The notes beneath the pieces were generated by a model. That model made no database searches and was not told the origin of the DNA. It saw only the letters and a list, made by a program, of their open reading frames with translations. Shown in pieces: positions 8,297 to 16,313 of a stretch of 64,000 nucleotides of DNA (position 1 is the stretch's first letter; each line of letters opens with the position of its first letter). The stretch lies in the NCBI GenBank assembly GCA_963789175.1, contig CAWBJO010000003.1, positions 1 to 64,000 on the forward strand, given 5' to 3'. Source of the DNA: CAWBJO01 sp963789175 (GTDB lineage Bacteria; Pseudomonadota; Alphaproteobacteria; Rhizobiales; Aestuariivirgaceae). Both the position numbers and the translations under genes were made by a program.

Positions 8297-9361
8297 TCAA
8301 GTGCCCTTGACGGCGGCGAGGGCAAATTCCCGGGTGCCGTCCGGATGGCGCGGCTCGCGCTTTTCGACCTCGCAGGCGGAGAGTATGCGAGTGGCGAGGC
8401 GCCGCAGAGACGAGGACGATTTGCGGCCGGCATGCAGGACGAGTTCGACCGGCAGATGGACCTCGGGCTTGGCGTTGCTGATGGCAATGCGCAGGAGCTC
8501 GCCGGATTTCAGTTTCCGGGCGACGGAATGGAGCGGGAGAATGGACCAGCCGAACCCGTCCTCGAGCAGCTTCAAGCAGGCGCCGAGATCGTTGACCAGC
8601 ATGACGCAGCCTTCGGCGAGGCCGGGAACGCCGTGGCCTGTATAGGGGAGCTCGATACGCCGGTGCCGGTTCAGGGCCGAGAGGTCGAGCGGCATGGCAC
8701 GGGCGATGGCATGTCCCGGCGCGACGACCGGCACCAGCTCGACGGTGGCGACGGTGCCGGTGCGCAGGAGCTCGCGGCGGTCGTCGAAGCCGGCCAGCGC
8801 CGTCAGGGCAAGGCAGTCGGTTTCCTTCAGGAGATCGGCGATCGCCGCCGGCGTCGAGCGGATCTCGAGGCGGGCCGCCATGTCGGGGAACAGCTCATCA
8901 TAGTGATGAAGCGCCAGCACGATGATGGACGGCGGACAGAGCTGGTCGGTCACGATGCAGGTCGGGATGTCGCGGCACTTGGCGATGAGCTGGGCGCGCT
9001 CCTGCATGCGCCGGATCTGCTGCACAACCGCCTGCGCGTCCTCGAAGAGGAGGCGGCCGGCATCGGTCAGCTGCGGGGTGTGGGTCGAACGGTCGAACAG
9101 CCGCACGCCGAGGTCGGTCTCTAGATTGTTGATGGCCAGGCTGATCGAACTCTGGGCCCGGCGATGCCGCCGCGCCGCGGCGGAGAAGGAACCGGCCCGC
9201 ACCGCAGCGACGAATGCGGTCAACTGGCCGACGGTGATGTGCTCGACCTCCCACCGTTCAACGTCCGCCTTCAACAATACACCCCCCGGTGTCACTCGGT
9301 TCCAATTCCCATTCTCAACTTTCTTCCGCAGACCCGAGAGAACGCGTGACGGCGGCGGCAT
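8297..9361 (-). CDS. LysR-family transcriptional regulator
   Basis: 354 aa as drawn. The winged helix-turn-helix is clear (TVGQLTAFVAAVRAGSFSAAARRHRRAQSSISLAINNLE), followed by LGVRLFDRSTHTPQLTDAGR and a periplasmic-binding-like effector domain. The drawn ATG puts about 40 residues before the HTH, which is long for the family; TTG codons at 9277 or 9274, after a G-rich stretch, would give a normal N terminus. It is first in the minus-strand operon, 16 nt ahead of the exporter, and divergent from the second HTH gene, so it may control both directions from the shared intergenic region. Its effector is unknown. Confidence 0.88.
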   Translation of the reverse strand: MPPPSRVLSGLRKKVENGNWNRVTPGGVLLKADVERWEVEHITVGQLTAFVAAVRAGSFSAAARRHRRAQSSISLAINNLETDLGVRLFDRSTHTPQLTDAGRLLFEDAQAVVQQIRRMQERAQLIAKCRDIPTCIVTDQLCPPSIIVLALHHYDELFPDMAARLEIRSTPAAIADLLKETDCLALTALAGFDDRRELLRTGTVATVELVPVVAPGHAIARAMPLDLSALNRHRRIELPYTGHGVPGLAEGCVMLVNDLGACLKLLEDGFGWSILPLHSVARKLKSGELLRIAISNAKPEVHLPVELVLHAGRKSSSSLRRLATRILSACEVEKREPRHPDGTREFALAAVKGT

Positions 9362-9386
9362 TATCCTTTATGTGGCGCGCCGCAAG

Positions 9387-9419
9387 AAAGTTCCCATTCG
9401 AATCGGTGAAGGGAACGTT
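9387..9419. promoter_or_regulatory. Inverted repeat in the divergent lysR-HTH intergenic region
   Basis: Nine-base arms AAAGTTCCC (9387-9395) and GGGAACGTT (9411-9419) pair at 8 of 9 positions and enclose the perfect palindrome ATTCGAAT (9396-9403). The repeat lies 26 nt upstream of the drawn LysR start, in the 226-nt region that must hold promoters for both divergent genes. It could be the operator of the LysR or HTH regulators. Binding is inferred only. Confidence 0.35.
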
Positions 9420-9587
9420 TGTTGCGTTGGACTGGTTCAGTGGACACTTCGACGACAGGAATTGAACCGCGTGAAACATGAATGCCGTCACTATTGTGGA
9501 TTTGCCATCCATCGAGCGCAATCATACGACCCGCTTTTCAGCTGCAGCCACTTGACCACAAAAAGCTAAAAGACGGATAGGGGTCGC

Positions 9588-10433
9588 ATGGTGACTGATA
9601 GTGTTTCAGCAATGAGTGGTCTCTCGCCTATGGCGAGAAATCTTCGCTTGCTTTGCGGGTATGACGGCTCCCTGTCCCGAATTTGCCGCCGAAGCCGGGT
9701 CAGCAGGCAACAGCTCGGGCGGTATCTCAACGATGCGGCGCACCCTTCGCTCGCCACCCTGCGCCGGCTCTGCGACTATTTCGGGCTTGAGGACCACGAA
9801 ATTCATCTCGATTACGAAAGTTTCCGGAAGCTTATTCAATGCCATCAGCGGGTTCCGGAGAGGAGCAAGGACCCCATCGCGACCTTCGGCACCCAACTCG
9901 CGGCCAGCCATCCGCGGCGGGTGGTCGAGGCCTGCGGGCTCCTCGGCTACTACCACGTCTATCACCGGCCGCGGCTGCCGCAGGACAATATCGTCTGCTC
10001 CCTGGCGCGGATGTACCCGGATGCCGGACTCTACCGTACACGGACGATCGAGCGCTACAAGGAAGGCCAGGTGGCGCATGCGACCCTGCTCAAGTATGAG
10101 GGCGTAGTGCTGGAGGCGGAGAACCGCCTTTACGTCCACGAGCAGCAGCGGTTTGGTCCCGCCCAGAAATGGGTGACCGTACTGTCGGTTCCGGCGCACA
10201 GCTATGCGGCCTACCTCACCGGACTCACCCTCGGCACGACTCCGGATACCGACCAGCTTGTGTGCTACCGAGTCGTGTGGAAGCGGCTCGACACGCGGGT
10301 GGGACTCAAGGCGGCCCTGCGGAGCTGCGGCAGCTTTCCAGCCAATCATGCGGCGCTTCCCGCCTTCATCCCGTCGGCGGTCAGCAACGACACGGACGGC
10401 TTGGAGACAGCCTTCATGCCGCTTCTCAGATAG
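9588..10433 (+). CDS. XRE/HTH-type transcriptional regulator with large C-terminal domain (copy 2)
   Basis: 281 aa paralogue of the regulator at 3188-4009. HTH at about residues 16-70 (SRICRRSRVSRQQLGRYL, PSLATLRRLCDYFGLEDHEI), then the same uncharacterised ~200-residue domain (LGYYHVYHR, LTGLTLGTTPDTDQLVCYRV, LRSCGSF). The ATG at 9588 follows GGATAGGGG and matches the start of copy 1. It is divergent from the LysR-led operon and its stop codon directly abuts the RTX stop on the other strand, with no base between them, so the two transcripts must interfere or overlap. Confidence 0.82.
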   Translation: MVTDSVSAMSGLSPMARNLRLLCGYDGSLSRICRRSRVSRQQLGRYLNDAAHPSLATLRRLCDYFGLEDHEIHLDYESFRKLIQCHQRVPERSKDPIATFGTQLAASHPRRVVEACGLLGYYHVYHRPRLPQDNIVCSLARMYPDAGLYRTRTIERYKEGQVAHATLLKYEGVVLEAENRLYVHEQQRFGPAQKWVTVLSVPAHSYAAYLTGLTLGTTPDTDQLVCYRVVWKRLDTRVGLKAALRSCGSFPANHAALPAFIPSAVSNDTDGLETAFMPLLR

Positions 10434-12251
10434 TCAGGCGAACACGAGCCAGCCGTCGCCCTGAACGGTCAGAGAGGAGGCGTCCACGTCGAAATCCTCG
10501 AGCAGGATGCTGAACTCGGAGTCATCGTAGCCCGAGAAGGTGATCCTGAGATCGCCCTCGACAGCGGCTAGGTTCACCTTATTCGTTGTGTCGACGTAGC
10601 GTAGGCCGATCCTCAGGGTATCCTCCTCGCCAAAGTCGGAGATCACGTCGTTTCCGCCTTCGTAGAACGGATAGGCGGTGACGTAGTAGAACGTGTCGGC
10701 GCCGGCTCCGCCTTGCAGCGTGTCGTCGCCCTCCCACCCGACGAGCGTGTCGTCCCCGTCGTCGCCGGCGAGCCAATCATCACCGTAGCCGCCATAAAGC
10801 GAATCGCTGCCTGCCCCCCCGAAAAGCGTGCTGCGGCCGTCGGTCAATTTACTCGAAGTCTGAGCGGCGTAGAGCCTGTCATTTCCATCTCCGCCGTCCA
10901 GCCGGTTGTCGCCGCTGCCGCCCTCAAGAGAGTCGTTCCCTCGTCCACCAAGGAGCGTGTCGTTGCCGGCGTCGCCATAGAGCATGTCGCTGCCGATGCT
11001 GCCATCGAGCAGGTCGTTTCCATCACCGCCAAAGAGCGTGTCATTCGACAGGTAACCATAGAGCGTATCGTTGCCGGCCATGCCCTGCAGACTGTCTCCT
11101 TCCTTGCCGCCACTCAGGAAGTTGTCGCGGGCATTGCCTGTGCCATAAAAAAAACTGTTGCCGGTGAAAATTAGGTTCTCGACTTCGGTCAGCTTGACTA
11201 GACTTTCGTTCACCGACGTCGAATTGATTGTATCTATTCCGCCGTTCTCGAGCTCGACGATGGCGTCCCATGAGGATCCTTCGACTACGTAAAGGTCGTT
11301 GCCTTTGCCGCCGACCATGGAGTCGCGCCCCGATCCTCCATTCAGGACGTCGTTGCCGGTTCCACCCGAAATGGTGTTGTTGAGCTCGTTGCCTGTTACG
11401 GCGATCGAGCCCATCCCCACATAAACAAGACGGTCAATTCCGGTCGGCATGATGTAGTTCGACAGCGACGTCCGCACGGTGTCGGTGCCGTTCGACTCGA
11501 TGACGACGTCTCCGGCGTTGTCGACGATGTATAGGTCGTCGCCGTCGAGGCCGGACAGAGTGTCGGCCCCGGCCCCGCCGTCGAGCGTGTCCGCCTTGGT
11601 TCCGCCGGAGAGGCGGTTGGCGGCTGCGTTGCCGCTCAGCGCGACCCCCGTCGTGCCCGCAAAGACGAAATTCTCGACTTCGGGCAGGTCGGCAAGGCTG
11701 AACTCCGACAGCGAGGTGCGGATGGTGTCGTTGCCTCCGCCGGCGGTCTCGATGACCACGTCGGTCGCGCTGTCGACGATAAAGAGATCGTCGCCCGCCC
11801 CGCCGCGCAGGGTATCGATTGGCCGGCGCCGCCGTCGAGGCTGTCGTTGCCGTCCGCACCATCGAGGCTGTCGTTGCCGGCTTCGCCGCGCAGGGTATCG
11901 TCGCCGATGTCGCCCCACAGCGTGTCGTTGCCGCTCCCGGCGGAGATGACATTGGCGGCCTCGCTGCCATAACCCTGGAAGCTGCCCGACCCGGCATAAG
12001 TCAAATTCTCGACATTGAGCGTGTTCGAGAGGCTGTAGAAGCTGAGTGCGGTGAGAATTACGTCGAACGCCTCCCGCCTCCGCGATCAGTGTCGCCGGCA
12101 TCGTCGACGATATAAGTGTCGTTGCCGTCGCCGCCATCGCATGCTGTCGGCGCCGGCGCCGCCGTCCAAGCCGGTCGTCGCCAGCATACGCCGGGGAGCG
12201 TGTCCCGTCCGGCAAGGCCGAGCAGAGTGTCGTTGCCGAGGCCGCCGCCAA
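10434..12251 (-). CDS. RTX protein, C-terminal segment
   Basis: In-frame RTX sequence is coherent from about 11820 down to the stop; residues encoded above that point are mostly out of frame. It contains repeated GG-G-D nonapeptides (GGSGRDSMVGGKGNDLYVV and similar), then a non-repetitive final ~80 residues ending in the hydrophobic LTVQGDGWLVFA. That position is where a type I secretion signal is normally found. The C terminus is intact, so a read-through or corrected product could still be exported. Confidence 0.7.
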   Translation of the reverse strand: MAAASATTLCSALPDGTRSPAYAGDDRLGRRRRRRQHAMAATATTLISSTMPATLIAEAGGVRRNSHRTQLLQPLEHAQCREFDLCRVGQLPGLWQRGRQCHLRRERQRHAVGRHRRRYPARRSRQRQPRWCGRQRQPRRRRRPIDTLRGGAGDDLFIVDSATDVVIETAGGGNDTIRTSLSEFSLADLPEVENFVFAGTTGVALSGNAAANRLSGGTKADTLDGGAGADTLSGLDGDDLYIVDNAGDVVIESNGTDTVRTSLSNYIMPTGIDRLVYVGMGSIAVTGNELNNTISGGTGNDVLNGGSGRDSMVGGKGNDLYVVEGSSWDAIVELENGGIDTINSTSVNESLVKLTEVENLIFTGNSFFYGTGNARDNFLSGGKEGDSLQGMAGNDTLYGYLSNDTLFGGDGNDLLDGSIGSDMLYGDAGNDTLLGGRGNDSLEGGSGDNRLDGGDGNDRLYAAQTSSKLTDGRSTLFGGAGSDSLYGGYGDDWLAGDDGDDTLVGWEGDDTLQGGAGADTFYYVTAYPFYEGGNDVISDFGEEDTLRIGLRYVDTTNKVNLAAVEGDLRITFSGYDDSEFSILLEDFDVDASSLTVQGDGWLVFA

Positions 12252-12862
12252 TGGACATTGGCAAGCTCGTTCCCCGTTGCCGGCGAAGGTCGGCAGGGAG
12301 GCCGCTCGCCGACGGTTTCGAGGAACCTCAGGTTCTCGACATTGGTGCCGAGCGTGAAGGACATCATGTAGGTGGTGACGGTGTCGGTGCCGCCGCCCGC
12401 CGCCTCGACGACGTTGGTCTCGGCTCTCACGACGTAGGTGTCGTTGCCGCCGAGGCCGACCAAAGTATCCGCACCCGCCAAGCCATCGAGCGTGTCGTTG
12501 CCGGCGCCGCCGGTGATGCTGTTGGCAAGGCCGTTGCCTGTGCCAGCGAAGGAGCCCGTGCCCACATAGACGAGGTGCTCGATGGAGGATAGGCCGGCGA
12601 GACTATACGATGGAGCGGATGTCCGGATGGTGTCGGTTCCCTCCGGATCAATTCTGACGGGTTCTGAACTTGCCTCTACGATATACGTATCGTCACCTGC
12701 GCCACCGTCGAAAGTGTCGTTGCCCGCTCCGCCATCGAGCGTGTCGTTGCCGGCACTCCCGTTCAGGGAATCTCCCCCCTCCCCGCCGCTGAGGCTGTCG
12801 TCGCCGTCATTGCCGACGAGCGTGTCGTTGCCGGCCGAGGCCGATGAGAGTGTCGGCCCCAC
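12086..12862 (-). CDS. RTX protein, middle segment (frame-shifted)
   Basis: Coherent RTX and spacer sequence between about 12834 and 12270 (GGEGGDSLNGSAGNDTLDGG, then LGTNVENLRFLETVG), one base out of frame with the upstream segment. Below 12270 this frame loses RTX sense except for a short patch (GLDGGAGADSMR) near 12150. It has no initiation signal of its own. It is one exon-like piece of the large gene, not an independent gene. Confidence 0.55.
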   Translation of the reverse strand: MGPTLSSASAGNDTLVGNDGDDSLSGGEGGDSLNGSAGNDTLDGGAGNDTFDGGAGDDTYIVEASSEPVRIDPEGTDTIRTSAPSYSLAGLSSIEHLVYVGTGSFAGTGNGLANSITGGAGNDTLDGLAGADTLVGLGGNDTYVVRAETNVVEAAGGGTDTVTTYMMSFTLGTNVENLRFLETVGERPPCRPSPATGNELANVHWRRPRQRHSARPCRTGHAPRRMLATTGLDGGAGADSMRWRRRQRHLYRRRCRRH

Positions 12863-15800
12863 GCCCGCCGTTCAAGATGTCGTTTCCGCTGCCGCCATCG
12901 AGATTGTCGTCCCCGTCGGCCCCATCAAGGCTGTCATTTCCGGCATCGCCGCGCAAGGTGTCGTCCCCGATGTCGCCCCACAGCGTGTCGTTGCCACCGC
13001 CGCCCGCGATGACATTGGCGGCCTCGCTGCCGTAGCCCTGGAAGCGGTCAGACCCGACATAGGTCAGATTCTCGACATTGAGCGTGTTCGAGAGACTGTA
13101 GAAGCTGAGCGTGGCGAGGACGTGGTCGGTCCCTCCCGCCTCGAAGATGATGTCGCCGGCATCGTCGACCAGGTAGGTATCGTTGCCATCGCCGCCGCGC
13201 ATGACGTCGGCGCCGGCGCCGCCGTCGAGCAAATCGTCGCTTGCACCGCCATCGAGCGAATCGTTGCCTTCTCCGCCGCTCAGGCTGTCGTCACCGCCGA
13301 GGCCAATCAGCGTGTCGTTGGCGGCGCCGCCGTCGAGCGTATCCCGGCCTGCCCCGCCGGTAATCCTGTTGCCGAGCTCGTTCCCCGTTCCATGGAATCC
13401 CATGGGAATTCCGCTCGCGACCGTCTCGAGAAGGGTGAGATGTTCGACATTGGCCCCGAGCGCGTAGGATTGACTATAGGTAATTACGGAATCGGAGCCG
13501 CCGTCCGCCAACTCGACGACGACACCGCCGGTCGACACGACATAGGTGTCGTCGCCGCCGAGGCCGACGAGCGTGTCGTTGCCGCCGCCGCCGTTCAAAG
13601 TGTCGTTGCCGCTGCCCCCGGTGATGCTGTTCGCAAGCACGTTGCCGGTGCCGGTGAAGCGGGAGTTTCCCTGATAGGTGAGATTCTCGACGTTGGCGGT
13701 AAGAGTGTGACTGGTGTGTGAGGTGAAGACCCAGTCGGTGCCGCCGCCGGCCTGCTCCACGATCGTTTCGTCGCCGATCAGGAGGACAAAGGTGTCGTCA
13801 CCATCGAGGCCAATCAGCGTGTCGTTGCCGGCGCCGCCGTTCAGCGTATCGTTACCCGCCGCGCCGGTGATGCTGTTGTCGAGATCGTTGCCGCTGCCGG
13901 TGAAGGGCGAGTAACCGATGTGAATGAGATGCTCGACCTGCACGGAGGTCGCGAGGCTGTAAAAGGACAGCGACGTGCGGATGGTATCGACGCCCGCATT
14001 CGGCAATTCGACGATCTGATCGTCAGTCGACGCCACATACGTGTCGTTGCCGGCGCCCCCGGACATAGTATCGCCGCTGATGCCGCCATCGAGGGTGTCG
14101 TTGCCGTCTCCACCCGCCAGAGAATCGAAGCCATCGCCGCCCTCGAGGCTGTCATCGCCCCCGTTGCCGATGAGCGTGTCGTTGCCGGCGAGGCCGTTCA
14201 GCGTATCGTTACCCGCTCCGCCGGTGATGCTGTTGTCAAGATCGTTGCCGGTTCCCTGGAACGCCGAATACCCGACATGGAGGAGGTTCTCGATCTCTCC
14301 GTGGGACGCGAGGCTGTAAGAGGACAGCGACGTGCGGATGGTATCGACGCCCGCATTCGGCAATTCGACGATCTGATCGTCAGTCGACGTCACATACGTG
14401 TCGTTGCCGGCGCCCCCGGACATAGTATCGCCGCTGGTGCCGCCATCGAGGGTGTCGTTGCCGTCTCCACCCGCCAGAGAATCGACGCCATCGCCGCCCT
14501 CGAGGCTGTCGTCGCCCCCGTTGCCGATGAGCGTGTCGTTGCCGGCGAGGCCTTTCAGCGTATCGGGACCCGCCGCACCCTCGATGCGATTGTCGAGCCG
14601 GTTGCCCGTGCCCGCGAAGGACGCCGCCCCCGAATAGACGAGGTTCTCGACTGCCTGCCATTTTTCCAGACTATGGGCGGCGAGCGTCGTCTCGACCGTG
14701 TCGGTGCCCGCGTCGACCGATTCGTCGACGTAATCATCCGGCTCGGCCACGACGTAGCGATCATCGCCCCTGCCGCCGACGAGAAAGTCAGCGCCGGAGC
14801 CGCCGGCGAGCGTATCGTTGCCGTCTCCTCCGTCGAGGAAGTCGCTGCCTGCCATTCCGCGCAGGCTGTCGTCTCGGGAGCCCCCCTTTATGTTGTTGTC
14901 GAGCCCGTTTCCCGTGCCGGTGAAGCGATCGCTGCCCACGTAAGCCAGAGCTTCGACATTGTCGCCAAGCGTGTAGCCAGGCAGGCCGGTCGCTACGACG
15001 TCTATTCCGCCGTCCGGATCCTCGTAGACGACGTCGGACGCGTCGTCGACATCATAGCCATCGTTGCCGTCGCCACCTGCCATGAAGTCATCGGCGGTTC
15101 CGCCGTCGAGGACGTCGTCGCCCGGACCGCCAAACAGACTGTCGCGTCCGGGCGCCCCGAACAGCGTGTCAGAACCGCCCTGGCCCCAGAGCGCGTCGTT
15201 GCCGAAGTTGCCGTGCAGAACGTTCGCAGCGGAGCTCCCGTAAGCGTTGAAATTCGAGGCCCCGAGATAGGCGACGTTCTCGACGTTGGAGTCGAGCGTC
15301 AGAGTCCAGGTCGTTTCGAGGACCTCGTAAGTGTCGCTTCCCTCGCCCGAGTTCTCGCGGACCACATCGGAGGCATCGTCGGGGGCGGTCAGCCGATAGA
15401 CGTCGTCTCCCGAACCTCCTTCGAGCGTGTCCCTGCCAGTTTGTCCTTCGAGGGTGTCGTCGCCTTCATTGCCCGCAATGGAATCATCTCCGTCTCCGCC
15501 GAGCAACAAATCCGCACCCTGATTGCCCCACAACCGATCAGAACCGGCTACACCGTGCAGCGTGTCATCGCCGTCACCACCCCACAAACTGTCGAGATCA
15601 TCGCCGCCGTTCAGAAGGTCGTCGCCCTCGTTGCCCTCCAGCAGGTCAGGGCCGGCACCACCTAGAAGCGTATCGTTTCCCGACCCGCCATAAAGGGAAT
15701 CCTTCCCGGGGCCTGCATCGATTCGATCACTGCCGTAGCCACCGCGGAATTCCGTCCTGCTATCCTCGTCACCTCCGCGCAGCACGTCGTCGTAGGTGAA

Positions 15801-16262
15801 GCCCGGCAAGGTTCCCTGATCGGTTTCGAAGTCTCCGTAGACGATCTCATTGTCGCCGCCGATGATCGTGTCGTTGCCTTCCTCGCCGAAGGCATCGTCG
15901 CGGTCGATGCCGCCATCGATGTAGTCGTTGCCGGTCCCGGCATAAATGACGTCGGCGCCGTCGCCGCCTAGGAGGGAGTCGTTGCCCTCTCCACCATACA
16001 GGCGGTCGTGCCCTCCCTTGGCCACGATGGTGTCGTCGCCTGCGCCGCCCCAAACGGTGTCCGTCGAATATTCATAGAGGTACCGGCTCCAAGATTCGAA
16101 GTAGTCATCGCCGCCGTAGAGCTCGGCCCAGCCGTGACCGGGGAAATCGTCCTCCTTGCCGTTCGGCCTTACTGACTTGTCGACATAGTCGTCGCCTTCG
16201 GTTCCGTAATAGTATTTCGTCCCTTCGGGATTGTTCTTAAAGATGTCGTCAATTGCTGCCAT
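12807..16262 (-). CDS. RTX protein, N-terminal segment
   Basis: About 1,150 residues in one open frame, with the natural start at 16262. The first ~60 residues are not repetitive (MAAIDDIFKNNPEGTKYYYG, then NGKEDDFPGHGWAELYGGDD). Then come continuous RTX blocks and six or more spacers of the type YSL--N-VENLTYVGS--FTGTGN. No catalytic domain is visible, which suggests a structural, adhesive or matrix role. The frame breaks at about 12834, where an extra C gives GGCCGG in place of GGCGG. The gene starts only 51 nt after the addA stop on the same strand. Confidence 0.8.
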   Translation of the reverse strand: MAAIDDIFKNNPEGTKYYYGTEGDDYVDKSVRPNGKEDDFPGHGWAELYGGDDYFESWSRYLYEYSTDTVWGGAGDDTIVAKGGHDRLYGGEGNDSLLGGDGADVIYAGTGNDYIDGGIDRDDAFGEEGNDTIIGGDNEIVYGDFETDQGTLPGFTYDDVLRGGDEDSRTEFRGGYGSDRIDAGPGKDSLYGGSGNDTLLGGAGPDLLEGNEGDDLLNGGDDLDSLWGGDGDDTLHGVAGSDRLWGNQGADLLLGGDGDDSIAGNEGDDTLEGQTGRDTLEGGSGDDVYRLTAPDDASDVVRENSGEGSDTYEVLETTWTLTLDSNVENVAYLGASNFNAYGSSAANVLHGNFGNDALWGQGGSDTLFGAPGRDSLFGGPGDDVLDGGTADDFMAGGDGNDGYDVDDASDVVYEDPDGGIDVVATGLPGYTLGDNVEALAYVGSDRFTGTGNGLDNNIKGGSRDDSLRGMAGSDFLDGGDGNDTLAGGSGADFLVGGRGDDRYVVAEPDDYVDESVDAGTDTVETTLAAHSLEKWQAVENLVYSGAASFAGTGNRLDNRIEGAAGPDTLKGLAGNDTLIGNGGDDSLEGGDGVDSLAGGDGNDTLDGGTSGDTMSGGAGNDTYVTSTDDQIVELPNAGVDTIRTSLSSYSLASHGEIENLLHVGYSAFQGTGNDLDNSITGGAGNDTLNGLAGNDTLIGNGGDDSLEGGDGFDSLAGGDGNDTLDGGISGDTMSGGAGNDTYVASTDDQIVELPNAGVDTIRTSLSFYSLATSVQVEHLIHIGYSPFTGSGNDLDNSITGAAGNDTLNGGAGNDTLIGLDGDDTFVLLIGDETIVEQAGGGTDWVFTSHTSHTLTANVENLTYQGNSRFTGTGNVLANSITGGSGNDTLNGGGGNDTLVGLGGDDTYVVSTGGVVVELADGGSDSVITYSQSYALGANVEHLTLLETVASGIPMGFHGTGNELGNRITGGAGRDTLDGGAANDTLIGLGGDDSLSGGEGNDSLDGGASDDLLDGGAGADVMRGGDGNDTYLVDDAGDIIFEAGGTDHVLATLSFYSLSNTLNVENLTYVGSDRFQGYGSEAANVIAGGGGNDTLWGDIGDDTLRGDAGNDSLDGADGDDNLDGGSGNDILNGGRGADTLIGLGRQRHARRQ
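13957..14570. repeat. Near-identical tandem repeat inside the RTX gene, period 357 bp
   Basis: About 257 bp starting at 13957 recurs at 14314 with only scattered mismatches (for example the shared GTATCGACGCCCGCATTCGG at 13984 and 14341). The spacing is 357 bp, or 119 codons. Such young duplications are how RTX arrays grow and shrink, and they are prone to misassembly. A more diverged repeat pairs about 11870-12050 with 12930-13110, offset 1,063 bp; that is not a multiple of three, in line with the frameshifts between them. Confidence 0.75.
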
Positions 16263-16313
16263 GGGAACCTCTCGATGAACGAGGGCGACTTTCAAAAGGC
16301 TCTCAATGAGTCT

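Larger units (their letters stand above)
3188..16262. other. Accessory block: type I secretion / RTX / glycosyltransferase / paired HTH regulators
   Basis: Seven-gene accessory unit lying between addA and trxA. I recall those two genes as neighbours in Hyphomicrobiales, so this is most simply an insertion into a conserved chromosomal block. No transposase, integrase, terminal repeat or tRNA is visible at either edge (3060-3187 and 16263-16313), so the mechanism of entry is unknown. GC content is similar to the flanks by eye, which argues against a very recent donor of different composition. Confidence 0.6.
10434..16262 (-). pseudogene. Giant RTX calcium-binding secreted protein gene, interrupted by clustered frameshifts
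   Basis: Read as one gene, this encodes about 1,940 residues composed almost wholly of Ca2+-binding GGxGxDxLx nonapeptide blocks separated by YSL...VENLxYxG...GTGN spacers. It is the natural substrate of the adjacent type I exporter. The start is ATG at 16262 (MAAIDDIF), with AGAGG 7 nt upstream. The reading frame shifts near 12834, 12270, 12190, 12168, 12138, 12090, 12065 and 11820. Each shift fits an added base (two at 11820), nine in total, so the original frame returns and continues to the natural stop. Coding sense persists in alternating frames throughout, which suggests consensus error or very recent damage. Confidence 0.75.

Noticed and set aside
11820..12840. Programmed ribosomal frameshifting in the RTX gene
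   Set aside because: Eight shifts in 1 kb with no common slippery sequence do not resemble any programmed site; sequence error or damage is simpler.
13920..15665. Long plus-strand frame (581 codons) inside the RTX region
   Set aside because: It is the mirror image of the RTX repeats (Val/Ala/Ile-rich repeat pattern) and has no start signal or family match.
10700..15700. CRISPR-like or satellite-like repetition
   Set aside because: Repeats are degenerate, have no constant spacer and translate as GGxGxDxLx nonapeptides on the minus strand; this is RTX coding sequence.
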